Shown here: in pieces, positions 7,505-17,423 of the stretch
How positions within the stretch are numbered: position 1 is the first letter of the stretch
Layout: each line of letters starts with the position of its first letter
Assembly: GCF_040436365.1 (NCBI RefSeq)
Contig: NZ_AP026369.1
Location: forward strand, 310,001-374,000
Length of the DNA: 64,000 nt
Source: Hydrogenimonas sp. SS33
Lineage (GTDB): Bacteria; Campylobacterota; Campylobacteria; Campylobacterales; Hydrogenimonadaceae
Direction of reading: 5' to 3'
Notes under the pieces: generated by a model
What the model was told of the DNA's origin: nothing
What the model saw: only the letters and a program-made list of their open reading frames with translations
The model's database searches: none
Position numbers and translations under genes: made by a program

Positions 7505-8215
7505 ATGGATATACAAACAATAGTTGCTGATGCAACCGAAGAAACAGCTAAGGATGCTTTGCGGTACTTTCTGGAACACTACACAAGCCCAGCATTTGGC
7601 GCCTTACCCAGAAATGAGGTAGAGCTTGTCGTTCTTAATGTATTAGAAAAGCTTGGTGCTATAGACGGAGAGCCTGAGGTTTACGAGCTGGTCTCAAAAC
7701 TACGAATAACCAGATCAAAAGCAAGAAACCTCATCTATGCTAGGGAGCTTAGAAAATCAACAGAATCCGATCTTGATGAAAAGGTAAAGGCCTTATTAAA
7801 GAAGCCGCTTATCCAGAAGAATGGAGAGTTATATACACTTGAGGTAGAAAATCCTCTTGTCTCAGACCATTTAAGGGATAAAGTCAAAAAGCTTGGGTAT
7901 GTGTCAGATGGATCTTTTTCTCCCAGTATAGTGAAGCTTGGTTTAGATGCAGTATCAGCATTGGTTGAATCATACCTATCGGAACAAGAAAGGGAACAAG
8001 TAAAAGCCGCACTGATTGAGGCAGGGGCACCTGATACATCATTTAAAGGTGTCTTAAAGGCTACATTCAAGAAGGTGGCAAGCAAGGTCGCTTCTGAGTC
8101 TGGGGAGGCGTTGATGGATAAGGCATCAGAGTTCTTCAGTCCCATCGTGGATGCTGGGATTGAACAAATAACTGAACGTGTACAGGGGCTGTTTGAAGGC
8201 GAGAATCACGGCTAA
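7505..8215 (+). CDS. Cassette-borne protein of unknown function
   Basis: 236 residues from ATG 7505, with AGGAA five bases upstream. No known domain is recognised. The first 110 residues look helical (ATEETAKDALRYFLEHY, VYELVSKLRITRSKARNLIYAREL) and may include a helix-turn-helix-like segment, which is inference. The C-terminal 80 residues are amphipathic helices rich in Ala, Lys and Glu (YLSEQEREQVKAALIEAG, ATFKKVASKVASESGEALM). There is no signal peptide or membrane segment, so it is probably cytoplasmic. The stop codon TAA lies inside the R'' core of the following attC, typical of cassette genes. Composition is AT-rich relative to the host. It may be a two-domain adaptor or defence-type protein, but nothing visible proves this. 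Confidence 0.7.
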   Translation: MDIQTIVADATEETAKDALRYFLEHYTSPAFGALPRNEVELVVLNVLEKLGAIDGEPEVYELVSKLRITRSKARNLIYARELRKSTESDLDEKVKALLKKPLIQKNGELYTLEVENPLVSDHLRDKVKKLGYVSDGSFSPSIVKLGLDAVSALVESYLSEQEREQVKAALIEAGAPDTSFKGVLKATFKKVASKVASESGEALMDKASEFFSPIVDAGIEQITERVQGLFEGENHG

Positions 8216-8279
8216 CAATGTGCTCGTGCGTGATGCTTCGCCGCAACGCGGCTCGCGCAGCACAACTTCAGCGTTAAAT
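8210..8279 (+). other. attC recombination site of the last cassette
   Basis: The cores are GGCTAAC (8210-8216) and GTTAAAT (8273-8279, fits GTTRRRY). The inner arms TGTGCT-C-GTGCG and CGCGC-AGCACA pair with one bulged base, the usual attC arrangement, around a GC-rich loop containing a secondary CGCCGC/GCGGC pairing. Length is 70 bp. It is the right-hand end of the array; host sequence with the purH promoter follows. Confidence 0.88.
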
Positions 8280-8320
8280 CACACCACATCAAAATAATCT
8301 CACCATAAACACAAAAAAGC

Positions 8321-8326
8321 TATAAT
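8321..8326 (+). promoter_or_regulatory. -10 box upstream of purH
   Basis: TATAAT lies 31 bp before the purH start, after an A-rich stretch and 42 bp after the last attC. No clear -35 box. It implies that purH does not depend on read-through from the integron. Confidence 0.4.
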
Positions 8327-8356
8327 CCCGAAAAATTTATCGACAGGACAGCGAGT

Positions 8357-9889
8357 ATGCGTGCATTGATCAGCGTGAGCGACAAGACGGGTGTGGTGGC
8401 GTTTGCCAGGGGGCTCGAGAAACTGGGTTTCGAGATCGTTTCGACGGGCGGGACCTACAAGATTCTCAGGGAAAACGGCATTCATGCCATCGAGATCGAC
8501 GAGGTGACGAAATTTCCGGAGTGTTTCGAGGGGAGGGTGAAGACGCTTAACCCCTACATTCACGGCGGCATTCTGCACCGGCGTGACAAGCAGAGCCATC
8601 TGGAGCAGGCCAAGGAGCTGGGTGTGGAGGCGATCGACCTGGTCTGTGTGAACCTATACCCGTTCAAGGCGACGATCGAGCGGACCGACGATTTCGAGGA
8701 GATCATCGAAAACATCGACATCGGCGGGCCGGCGATGGTGCGCAGCGCGGCGAAGAATTTCGACAGTGTCATCATCGTCACCGATCCTTCCGACTATACG
8801 CCGGTGCTTGAAGCGCTCGAAAGCGGCAACAATACGCTCGAGATGCGCCGGAACCTGATGATCAAGGCGTTCGAGCATACGGCCGCCTACGACAGCATGA
8901 TCGCCAACTACATGAACCGCCGCTTCAACGAGGGGTTCGGCGCGAAGCAGTTCATCGTGGGAAGCAAAATCTTCAACACCCGATACGGCGAAAACCCCCA
9001 CCAAAAGGGTGCGCTCTACGAATTTGACGACTTCTACACCAAAAACTTCACGACCCTCAAGGGCGAAGCGAGCTTCAACAACCTCACCGACATCAGCGGC
9101 GCGGTGAAGATCGCGGCGGCGTTCGGCGATGAAAACGCCGTCTGCATCGTCAAGCACGGCAACCCCTGTGGCTTCGCCATCCGCGACAATCTGGTCGACG
9201 CCTACACCGAAGCGCTCAAGTGCGACCCGGTGTCGGCCTTCGGCGGTGTCGTGGCGGTCAACGGCACGGTGGACAAAGCGCTGGCGGAGAAGATGAACGA
9301 GATTTTCCTCGAAGTGGTGATCGCCGGGCGCATTACCCCCGAAGCGCAGGAGGTCTTCGCCTCCAAGAAGCGCATCAAACTCTTCGAGTTCGGTGCCGAC
9401 CGGCTGCTCGTGAGCGACGACGCCTACGACTTCAAGCATGTCTCCGGCGGTTTCGTCTATCAGGATGCCGACAAGGTCAAAGACGAAGAGGTCGCGAACG
9501 CCGAGCGCAAGAGCGAGCGCAAAGCGACCGGGCAGGAGAAAAAAGATATGGAAATCGCCTGGAAGGTGGCGGCCCTGACGAAGTCCAACTGCGTCGTCTA
9601 TGTCAAAAACGCCGCCATGGTCGCCGTGGGCATGGGGATGACCAGCCGCGTCGACGCGGCGCGCTGTGCGCTGAAAAAGGCCGAAGAGATGGGGCTGGAC
9701 GTCACCGGCGCGGCAATGGCCAGCGAAGCCTTCTTCCCTTTCCGCGACTCCATCGACGCGGCGGCCGCCGCGGGCGTGAAGGCGATCATCGAGCCGGGCG
9801 GGTCGATCCGCGACGACGAAGTGATCGAAGCGGCCGACGAACACGGCATCGCCCTCTACTTTACGGGTGTGCGCCACTTCCTCCATTGA
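8357..9889 (+). CDS. purH: Bifunctional AICAR transformylase/IMP cyclohydrolase
   Basis: 510 residues, the usual length. It catalyses the last two steps of IMP synthesis. The N-terminal MGS-like IMP cyclohydrolase domain opens [11 protein letters not shown] with [10 protein letters not shown] and [15 protein letters not shown]. The transformylase domain begins near residue 197 ([13 protein letters not shown]) and carries KHGNPCG with Lys266 and His267, the residues known to act in formyl transfer. The C-terminus [13 protein letters not shown] is typical. The ATG at 8357 is preceded by AGGAC. purL is the previous core gene in the same direction, so the two were probably closer before the integron arrived. 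Confidence 0.97.
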   Translation: MRALISVSDKTGVVAFARGLEKLGFEIVSTGGTYKILRENGIHAIEIDEVTKFPECFEGRVKTLNPYIHGGILHRRDKQSHLEQAKELGVEAIDLVCVNLYPFKATIERTDDFEEIIENIDIGGPAMVRSAAKNFDSVIIVTDPSDYTPVLEALESGNNTLEMRRNLMIKAFEHTAAYDSMIANYMNRRFNEGFGAKQFIVGSKIFNTRYGENPHQKGALYEFDDFYTKNFTTLKGEASFNNLTDISGAVKIAAAFGDENAVCIVKHGNPCGFAIRDNLVDAYTEALKCDPVSAFGGVVAVNGTVDKALAEKMNEIFLEVVIAGRITPEAQEVFASKKRIKLFEFGADRLLVSDDAYDFKHVSGGFVYQDADKVKDEEVANAERKSERKATGQEKKDMEIAWKVAALTKSNCVVYVKNAAMVAVGMGMTSRVDAARCALKKAEEMGLDVTGAAMASEAFFPFRDSIDAAAAAGVKAIIEPGGSIRDDEVIEAADEHGIALYFTGVRHFLH

Positions 9890-9959
9890 CGGATAGGGCG
9901 GTATCGTTCCCGGTCTTTGGAACGGGCGTCGCCTTTTATGCTGACACCAAAGGCTCCTC

Positions 9960-10589
9960 TTGCGACGTTTTTTGATGCCTCTTTGTCTGCCTCTTCTGCT
10001 TGGCGCCTCCGATACTTTCCTCTACCGCTGCGGGGACGATTTTCATTTCACGGCCCGCTTCGAAAAGGGCGGTGTCTGGCTCTTTCTTCCCAAAAGGAGT
10101 GTGAAGCTTCCCTTTATAGACGGCAGGCATCCCGGCGAAAAACGCTTCAGCGAGGGGTCGGTTTCCCTGGCGGTCGAAGGAGAAAGCGCGGTTTTGCTTG
10201 AAGGCGGACGGGTGCATGCCTCCTGCCGAAACGACCGGCGCGCCGCGATATGGGAAAAAGCGAAACTCGACGGCGTCGATTTCCGGGCGGTCGGCAACGA
10301 ACCGCCGTGGATTCTGGAGATTACCGGCGATCGGTTCGATTTTTTCTACGGGTATGGCAAAAAGCGGTTTAGCTTCCGGGCGAAGCCGCGGGTCGACCGG
10401 GACAAAAGCGAGACCAGGTATGTCGCCGATGCGGGTGGGACGCCCTTTGAAGTGACGCTGCGGCCGGACCCCTGCCGGGATTCGATGGCCGACGAAACCT
10501 ACGAAACGAGGGTAGAGGTTGTATGGAAGGCGCGCCGTCTTATGGGGTGCGGCATGGCGCTGCACTGTGATAAATTGAGAAAAGGTTGA
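9960..10589 (+). CDS. Exported MliC-like / COG3650-type protein
   Basis: 209 residues from TTG 9960; the ATG at 9975 is an alternative start giving a tighter signal peptide. A short hydrophobic leader (MPLCLPLLLGASD) suggests export. Residues about 18-70 (FLYRCGDDFHFTARFE) resemble the MliC lysozyme-inhibitor fold. The second half has GNEPPWILEI and PCRDSMADETYETRVEV ... GCGMALH, the pattern of COG3650 envelope proteins, which also carry a conserved Cys pair. The fusion of the two modules is seen in other proteobacteria. It overlaps the next gene's possible TTG by 4 bp, so the two are probably co-transcribed. Periplasmic role; function inferred only. Confidence 0.6.
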   Translation: MRRFLMPLCLPLLLGASDTFLYRCGDDFHFTARFEKGGVWLFLPKRSVKLPFIDGRHPGEKRFSEGSVSLAVEGESAVLLEGGRVHASCRNDRRAAIWEKAKLDGVDFRAVGNEPPWILEITGDRFDFFYGYGKKRFSFRAKPRVDRDKSETRYVADAGGTPFEVTLRPDPCRDSMADETYETRVEVVWKARRLMGCGMALHCDKLRKG

Positions 10590-10591
10590 CT

Positions 10592-11389
10592 ATGTTGAGA
10601 GATGTCATATGCCTGGGTGTTGCCGGCAATTTCGCCAACCACCTGGAACAGGCGGGCGAAGCGGGTGATTTTGTGGATGTGGAGGTAGACGAGGCCCACG
10701 CTCCCAAGGGGATTTTCCCATTCTATCTGCCGGGCAACGAAGGTTTTCTGGGGGTCTACCCCATAAGCAAGGATACGCTGGTGCTTCCCGAAGAGGAGGC
10801 CAACGCCCAGGTGGAGCCGGAGATCGGCATACTTTTCGGTGTGGAGTACGACGACCGCAAGCGCGTCAAAAACCTCAAAGCGCTGAAGTTCACTGTCTTC
10901 AACGACACGACCATCCGCAAGGAGGGGGCCCTGAAGATCAGCGAAAAGAAGAGTTGGCACGAAAATTCCAAGGGCAAGGGCGATATCTGGATCGACATCG
11001 ACAAATTCGAAAAGGGCGGGGTGATGGACCGCTTCCGCCTGCGAAGCTTTCTGGTCCGTGACGGGGTGAAACACGAATACGGCGTCGACGCCCCGCTGAC
11101 GGGCTACAGCTACTTCCACGAAAAACTGACCGACTGGCTCGTCGACAAGATCAACAACCAGAAAGATGCCGGGCCTCTGGAGGATATCTCCAAACATTTC
11201 AGAGAGTGCGGCTACCCCGGCCATCTGTTCGTGAGCATCGGTGCCACCGCCTACGCCCCCTTCGGCGAACAAAACTACCTCAAAGAGGGAGACGAAGTGA
11301 TCGTCGAGGCTTACGACGCCGAAAATCCCGAAAGGCGGATCCTCCTGCGTCAGCGGGTGAAGCGGGATCAAGGAGAAACTACACTATAA
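10592..11389 (+). CDS. DUF5718 family protein
   Basis: 265 residues from ATG 10592; an in-frame TTG six bases upstream overlaps the preceding stop but is a poorer start. DVICLGVAGNFANHLEQAGEA, GIFPFYLPG and EPEIGILFGVEYDD match the DUF5718 family, which is conserved in Campylobacterota and looks related to the fumarylacetoacetate hydrolase-like fold (an inference from EPEIG and its spacing). Central VFNDTTIRKEGALKISEKK and C-terminal YPGHLFVSIGATAYAPFGEQ are well preserved. No signal peptide, so cytoplasmic. Function unknown; family assignment fairly sure. Confidence 0.7.
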   Translation: MLRDVICLGVAGNFANHLEQAGEAGDFVDVEVDEAHAPKGIFPFYLPGNEGFLGVYPISKDTLVLPEEEANAQVEPEIGILFGVEYDDRKRVKNLKALKFTVFNDTTIRKEGALKISEKKSWHENSKGKGDIWIDIDKFEKGGVMDRFRLRSFLVRDGVKHEYGVDAPLTGYSYFHEKLTDWLVDKINNQKDAGPLEDISKHFRECGYPGHLFVSIGATAYAPFGEQNYLKEGDEVIVEAYDAENPERRILLRQRVKRDQGETTL

Positions 11390-11397
11390 TAGGCGCA

Positions 11398-11475
11398 AGT
11401 GTAACTCTTCTCGAAATCTACGATTTCGTAGCTTTAGGGGGCAGAGGGCGGTCAGTCCCTGCCAAAACAAGCGGA
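11398..11475 (-). repeat. Decayed copy of the palindromic MITE-like repeat
   Basis: The segment contains GAAATCTACGATTTCGTAGC followed by TTTAGGGGG and GTCCCTGCC. Read on the minus strand it matches the core of the element at 25122-25245 (CCCTAAAGCTACGAAATCG ... ATTTCGAGA). The outer CTGATGTTACGCA termini are missing or degenerate. It lies in the 172-bp gap before the DksA-like gene, and the inner palindrome could still fold as a hairpin. Confidence 0.65.
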
Positions 11476-11561
11476 GCGTTCCTGAAAGGATGTTTCTTTG
11501 GAAAACATAGATTTGGTTCATGTTTTGCGGAACATCAAAATATAAGACAAAAGGAGTGATT

Positions 11562-11882
11562 GTGGCCTACATCAATACCGAATACTTCAAAAAGAGGCTC
11601 GAAGAGGAAAGAGAGAGAATCCTCAGGAATATCGAGGCGGTCAATGCCGAACTGGCGACCATCGCGGCGGAGGACGAGATCGACGATATCGAAGATATGG
11701 CGGAACTGAAGGTGGACAACGACCGCGACAAAGAGGTTCTGAAAATTCTGCTGCAGGAGTTGAAGGATGTCAATGACGCATTGAAAAAGATCGCCGAGGG
11801 TACCTACGGACTCGACGAGAAGACGGGCAGGCCCATCCCCATCAACCGCCTTTTGGCCAACCCCGCCGCCCGCACGGCTTAA
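11562..11882 (+). CDS. DksA/TraR-like protein without zinc-finger cysteines
   Basis: 106 residues from GTG 11562, chosen because AAGGAG (11551-11556) sits at ideal distance; an in-frame upstream extension has no ribosome site. The N-terminal two-thirds is a long coiled coil (FKKRLEEERERILRNIEAV ... DVNDALKKIAEG) with an acidic tip AEDEIDDIED. The C-terminus TYGLDEKTGRPIPINRLLANPAART matches the globular end of DksA/TraR proteins, but the zinc-binding Cys are all absent. DksA-family proteins bind the secondary channel of RNA polymerase and modulate initiation. Cys-free versions are known in several groups, so it may still act there. Followed 11 bp later by the PEBP gene, likely co-transcribed. 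Confidence 0.75.
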   Translation: MAYINTEYFKKRLEEERERILRNIEAVNAELATIAAEDEIDDIEDMAELKVDNDRDKEVLKILLQELKDVNDALKKIAEGTYGLDEKTGRPIPINRLLANPAARTA

Positions 11883-11892
11883 AGGAGGCGTC

Positions 11893-12345
11893 ATGCGACT
11901 GGAGAGTCCCGCATTCGAAAACGGCGGTACCATTCCCGCCCGGTACACCTGTGACGGTGAAGATATTTCGATTCCGCTCATCTTCGCCGATGTTCCGGCG
12001 GAGGCGAAGAGCCTCGCGCTCATTATGGACGACCCCGACGCGCCGATGGGCATTTTCGTCCACTGGCTCATTTACAACATGCCCGCCTCCCTGGAGGGGC
12101 TTCCCGAGGGCGTACCCAACGAGCCCTATCTGGAAGAGGGGATTCTGCAGGGGGTCAACAGTTTCGGAAACATCGGGTACGGCGGTCCGTGCCCGCCCGA
12201 CGGCGCCCACCGCTACATGTTTAAGCTTTACGCGCTGGACACACATCTCGATGCGGATGCCGGGATGAACAAACAGCAGCTGCTCGCCGCCATGCGGGGG
12301 CACATTGTCGACGGTGCGGAGCTGATGGGCGTTTACGCCCGCTGA
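11893..12345 (+). CDS. YbhB/YbcL-type PEBP-like protein
   Basis: 150 residues, usual length for bacterial phosphatidylethanolamine-binding/Raf-kinase-inhibitor-like proteins. MRLESPAFENGGTIPARYTCDGEDISIPL, LALIMDDPDAP, FVHWLIYNMP, and the ligand-pocket signature GYGGPCPPDGAHRYMFKLYALD are all present. GGAGGCG precedes the ATG. No signal peptide. Its stop overlaps the 3' end of the convergent pdxA gene by 13 bp. Biochemical role in bacteria is unclear. Confidence 0.92.
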   Translation: MRLESPAFENGGTIPARYTCDGEDISIPLIFADVPAEAKSLALIMDDPDAPMGIFVHWLIYNMPASLEGLPEGVPNEPYLEEGILQGVNSFGNIGYGGPCPPDGAHRYMFKLYALDTHLDADAGMNKQQLLAAMRGHIVDGAELMGVYAR

Positions 12346-13271
12346 GATTTTGACAACTTCACCGCCGCGTCGACGGCGTTGACGTAACTTTGGAGGTTGA
12401 CGGGCCTGTCGGGCAGGTAGGCGATGTCGAATGCCGTGCCGTGGTCGACGGAGGTCCGGATAATGGGAAGGTTCAGCGAGACGTTGATACTTTCGTCGAA
12501 ATAGAGGGCTTTGAGCGGCGCGAGCCCCTGGTCGTGGTACATGGCGACATAGTAGGTGTAGCGTTTGCGCATTTGGGGGCTGAAAGCGATGTCGGGGACC
12601 AGCGGGCCCGTGAAAACGGGGGAGGGGAGCGAGGCGTTGGCCCTGTCGATAGCGGCCCGGATGGTCTCCTCTTCGTCTCCCAGCACGCCGTGGTCTCCCG
12701 CATGGGGGTTCAGCCCCAGCACGGCGATTTTTCCGGCCCCGGTTTCGCGTTGAAAATCGAGCAGAAAGCGTGTGAGGGGAGCTTCTTTCACCTTTCCGGG
12801 GACCTCTTTGAGCGGTATATGCTCGGTAAAGAGGCCCACATAGAGTTTTTCACACCCCAGCATCATGATGGCCTCTTTTTTGAAAAAGTCCCGCAGGGCG
12901 TCGGTGTGCCCTTTGTAGGGGATGCCGGCGAGCATCCACGCCTCTTTGTGGATGGGAAGCGTTACGACGGCATCGGCGCGTTTTTGGGAGACCTCTTCCA
13001 CCGCTTGCTTGAAAGAGGCGAAGCTGTAGGCGCCGCTTTCGGGAGAGACCGTGCCGGGAGCGAGGGTAAAGGGCGCCGCTTCGGGCGCGATATGTTCGAA
13101 CGGTTCGGGCAGGGGCAACCCGAGCTTTTCCGCCGCCGTCTTCGCCAGACCGTAATGGACCATATAGAGGGGACGGCAGCGCTTTTTTATCTCGTGGTGG
13201 GCGCGCAGGGCGATTTCGATGCCGATGCCGTTGAGGTCTCCGATGGAGACGGCGATGAGGGGGAGGCTCAA
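12333..13271 (-). CDS. pdxA: 4-hydroxythreonine-4-phosphate dehydrogenase
   Basis: 312 residues from a TTG at 13271, which overlaps the TGA of pdxJ (TTGA); no ATG lies in frame near the family start. LPLIAVSIGDLNGIGIEIALR is the conserved N-terminus. The metal-binding motif KEAWMLAGIPYKGHTDAL, then LGLNPHAGDHGVLGDEE and YHDQGLAPLKALYFDESINVSLNLPIIRTSVDHGTAFDIA follow the family pattern. PdxA oxidises 4-phosphohydroxy-threonine and its product is condensed with deoxyxylulose phosphate by PdxJ, the overlapping upstream gene, in vitamin B6 synthesis. Translational coupling is likely. Confidence 0.95.
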   Translation of the reverse strand: MSLPLIAVSIGDLNGIGIEIALRAHHEIKKRCRPLYMVHYGLAKTAAEKLGLPLPEPFEHIAPEAAPFTLAPGTVSPESGAYSFASFKQAVEEVSQKRADAVVTLPIHKEAWMLAGIPYKGHTDALRDFFKKEAIMMLGCEKLYVGLFTEHIPLKEVPGKVKEAPLTRFLLDFQRETGAGKIAVLGLNPHAGDHGVLGDEEETIRAAIDRANASLPSPVFTGPLVPDIAFSPQMRKRYTYYVAMYHDQGLAPLKALYFDESINVSLNLPIIRTSVDHGTAFDIAYLPDRPVNLQSYVNAVDAAVKLSKSQRA

Positions 13272-14050
13272 CGCAGCAGCGCTTTCATGTCGAGTATCGC
13301 CTTTTCGAGCCCGGTGAAGACGCTGCGGGCGATGATGCTCTGGCCGATGTTGAGCTCTTCCACGGCTCTCATGGCCGCGACGGGTGTGACGTTTTGGTAG
13401 TTGAGCCCGTGGCCGGCGGCGACCTTGAGCCCCAGGGACGCGGCATGGTCGGCGGCGCCGGAGAGGGAGGCGAGAGACTCTTCCAGTTTGGTTTTGAGGG
13501 TATGCCGCGGAAGGTCGAGTTCGACGATGCTGTGGTGGGAGTGGGGGAGGTTGCCGTAGAGCATGGCGTGGATGTTGGCGTAGGCGCCGGTATGGAGCTC
13601 CACCCACTCAGCCCCCAGGGCGTCGGCAACGGTCATCAGCTCCAGGTCGGGGTCGATGAAGAGGGAGACTTCGACCTCTTCGGCATGGAGCCGTTCGATG
13701 GCCTTTAGGGCCCGGTCTTCATATTTGATAATATCGAGCCCTCCCTCCGTCGTCACCTCCTCCCGGCGTTCGGGAACCAGCGTGGCGCGGTGAGGGCGCA
13801 GCCGGCAGACGATGTCGATGATGCTCTCGTCGATGGAGCACTCCAGGTTGACGGGCAGGGGGCTCAGTTCGACGATGCGGCGGGCATCCTCGTCGTGGAT
13901 GTGGCGGCGGTCCTCCCGAAGGTGGATCGTCACCTGGTCGGCACCCGCGAGGGCCAGGACGCCAAGCGCCTGGATCGGGTCGGGGTCGTTGATTTTGCGC
14001 GCTTCGCGCAAGACGGCGATGTGGTCGATGTTCACACCCAGTTTTGTCAT
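13268..14050 (-). CDS. pdxJ: Pyridoxine 5'-phosphate synthase
   Basis: 260 residues. MTKLGVNIDHIAVLREARKINDPDP, GADQVTIHLREDRRHIHDED, LECSIDESIIDIVCRLRPHRATLVPERREEVTTEGGLDI and AAGHGLNYQNVTPVA are diagnostic of PdxJ. It forms the pyridoxine ring from 3-amino-2-oxopropyl phosphate and deoxyxylulose 5-phosphate. It overlaps pdxA by 4 bp downstream and the SGNH-fold gene by 4 bp upstream, so the three form one minus-strand unit. Confidence 0.97.
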   Translation of the reverse strand: MTKLGVNIDHIAVLREARKINDPDPIQALGVLALAGADQVTIHLREDRRHIHDEDARRIVELSPLPVNLECSIDESIIDIVCRLRPHRATLVPERREEVTTEGGLDIIKYEDRALKAIERLHAEEVEVSLFIDPDLELMTVADALGAEWVELHTGAYANIHAMLYGNLPHSHHSIVELDLPRHTLKTKLEESLASLSGAADHAASLGLKVAAGHGLNYQNVTPVAAMRAVEELNIGQSIIARSVFTGLEKAILDMKALLR

Positions 14051-14712
14051 AGTACACGCTCCGTCAGGAAATGGTAAACGGTTTCGGCCGCTTTTCTGTA
14101 CCCTTTGGCATTGGGGTAGGTAAATCCGCTTTTGAGTTCTTCGTTTTTCAGGACGCTCCCGAAAACATCTGGAATGTAGAGTGCTCCGGTTTTCCGGGCT
14201 GCCTCCTCGTAAAAGCCGAGATCCGTGGCGATCATCATCTCGATCAGGTCCGGGTCGGGTATGCCGATGACGATGGGAGTCGCGCCGCTCTTTTTGACCG
14301 CTTTGATGATTTTGAGAAGATTGTCTGCGATCGTTGACCGCTTGCGCCCGCTGGTGATGTCATCGAAACCGATTTCGATGAGTACGATATCGGGGTGGTA
14401 CCGGTTCAGAACACTTCCGATACGCCGGGCCGCATCGGAAGAGCGTTCCTGGCTCACGCCTGCATTGATGACATCAATGCCGAGCATTTGGGAGAGCTGG
14501 GCCGGGTAGCCGGTATTTTGGCCGGCTCCGGTTCCTGCGGTGAGACTGTCTCCGAAAGCGACGATGACAGGGGTTTTCCCGTCATGGATGTATACGGGCT
14601 GATCGCTCTCCGGGATATCGCTACTGTTGTCCATCTGGTATTTGTTGTAGAAGTGCAGCCCAACAAACAGCGCGACGATGAGGGCGATGAACTCCGTTTT
14701 GCTCAGATGCAT
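14047..14712 (-). CDS. SGNH/GDSL-hydrolase-fold protein with altered catalytic residues
   Basis: 221 residues with an N-terminal membrane anchor (about 7-22, FIALIVALFVGLHFY), so probably periplasm-facing. Block I FGDSLTAGTGA contains the Ser nucleophile, and block II INAGVSQERSSDAARRI the oxyanion Gly. Block III, normally GxND, reads GFDD, and block V, normally DxxH followed by PN.GY, reads GFTYPNAKGY, so the catalytic His is replaced by Tyr and the Asn by Asp. TesA-type relatives are esterases/thioesterases with all four residues. The gene overlaps pdxJ by 4 bp. It may be a non-hydrolytic binder or use other residues. Family sure; activity doubtful. Confidence 0.8.
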   Translation of the reverse strand: MHLSKTEFIALIVALFVGLHFYNKYQMDNSSDIPESDQPVYIHDGKTPVIVAFGDSLTAGTGAGQNTGYPAQLSQMLGIDVINAGVSQERSSDAARRIGSVLNRYHPDIVLIEIGFDDITSGRKRSTIADNLLKIIKAVKKSGATPIVIGIPDPDLIEMMIATDLGFYEEAARKTGALYIPDVFGSVLKNEELKSGFTYPNAKGYRKAAETVYHFLTERVL

Positions 14713-14753
14713 GAAATATACCCTTATATTCTGTTGATCCGTAATAATATCGG

Positions 14754-17357
<2,604 letters not shown>

Positions 17358-17423
17358 GGCGTTTCAAAGACCAAATTAAGTAAATTTTAAGTAAAATAGA
17401 ACCAAAAAAAGAGGTCTGCCCGA

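Larger units (their letters stand above)
633..8279. mobile_element. Integron: intI pseudogene, attI/Pc region and array with three attC sites
   Basis: A divergent integron-type integrase gene lies on the minus strand. It is followed on its upstream side by a non-coding stretch with a strong -10 box and then AT-rich plus-strand genes, three of which are followed by imperfect palindromes of 60-70 bp bounded by TAAC and GTT(A) cores. This is the standard layout of integrase, attI, Pc and cassettes. Two of the palindromes (2484-2543 and 8210-8279) are textbook attC sites; the middle one (7417-7483) is looser. The block 2545-6813 has no recognisable attC and may be a later insertion. Flanking genes are purL and purH. 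The integrase has an internal stop, so the element is probably frozen. Confidence 0.8.

Noticed and set aside
12333-13607. A longer pdxA of 424 codons
   Set aside because: The extra N-terminal stretch is Pro/Arg-rich frame shadow of pdxJ; family homology begins at the TTG overlapping the pdxJ stop.
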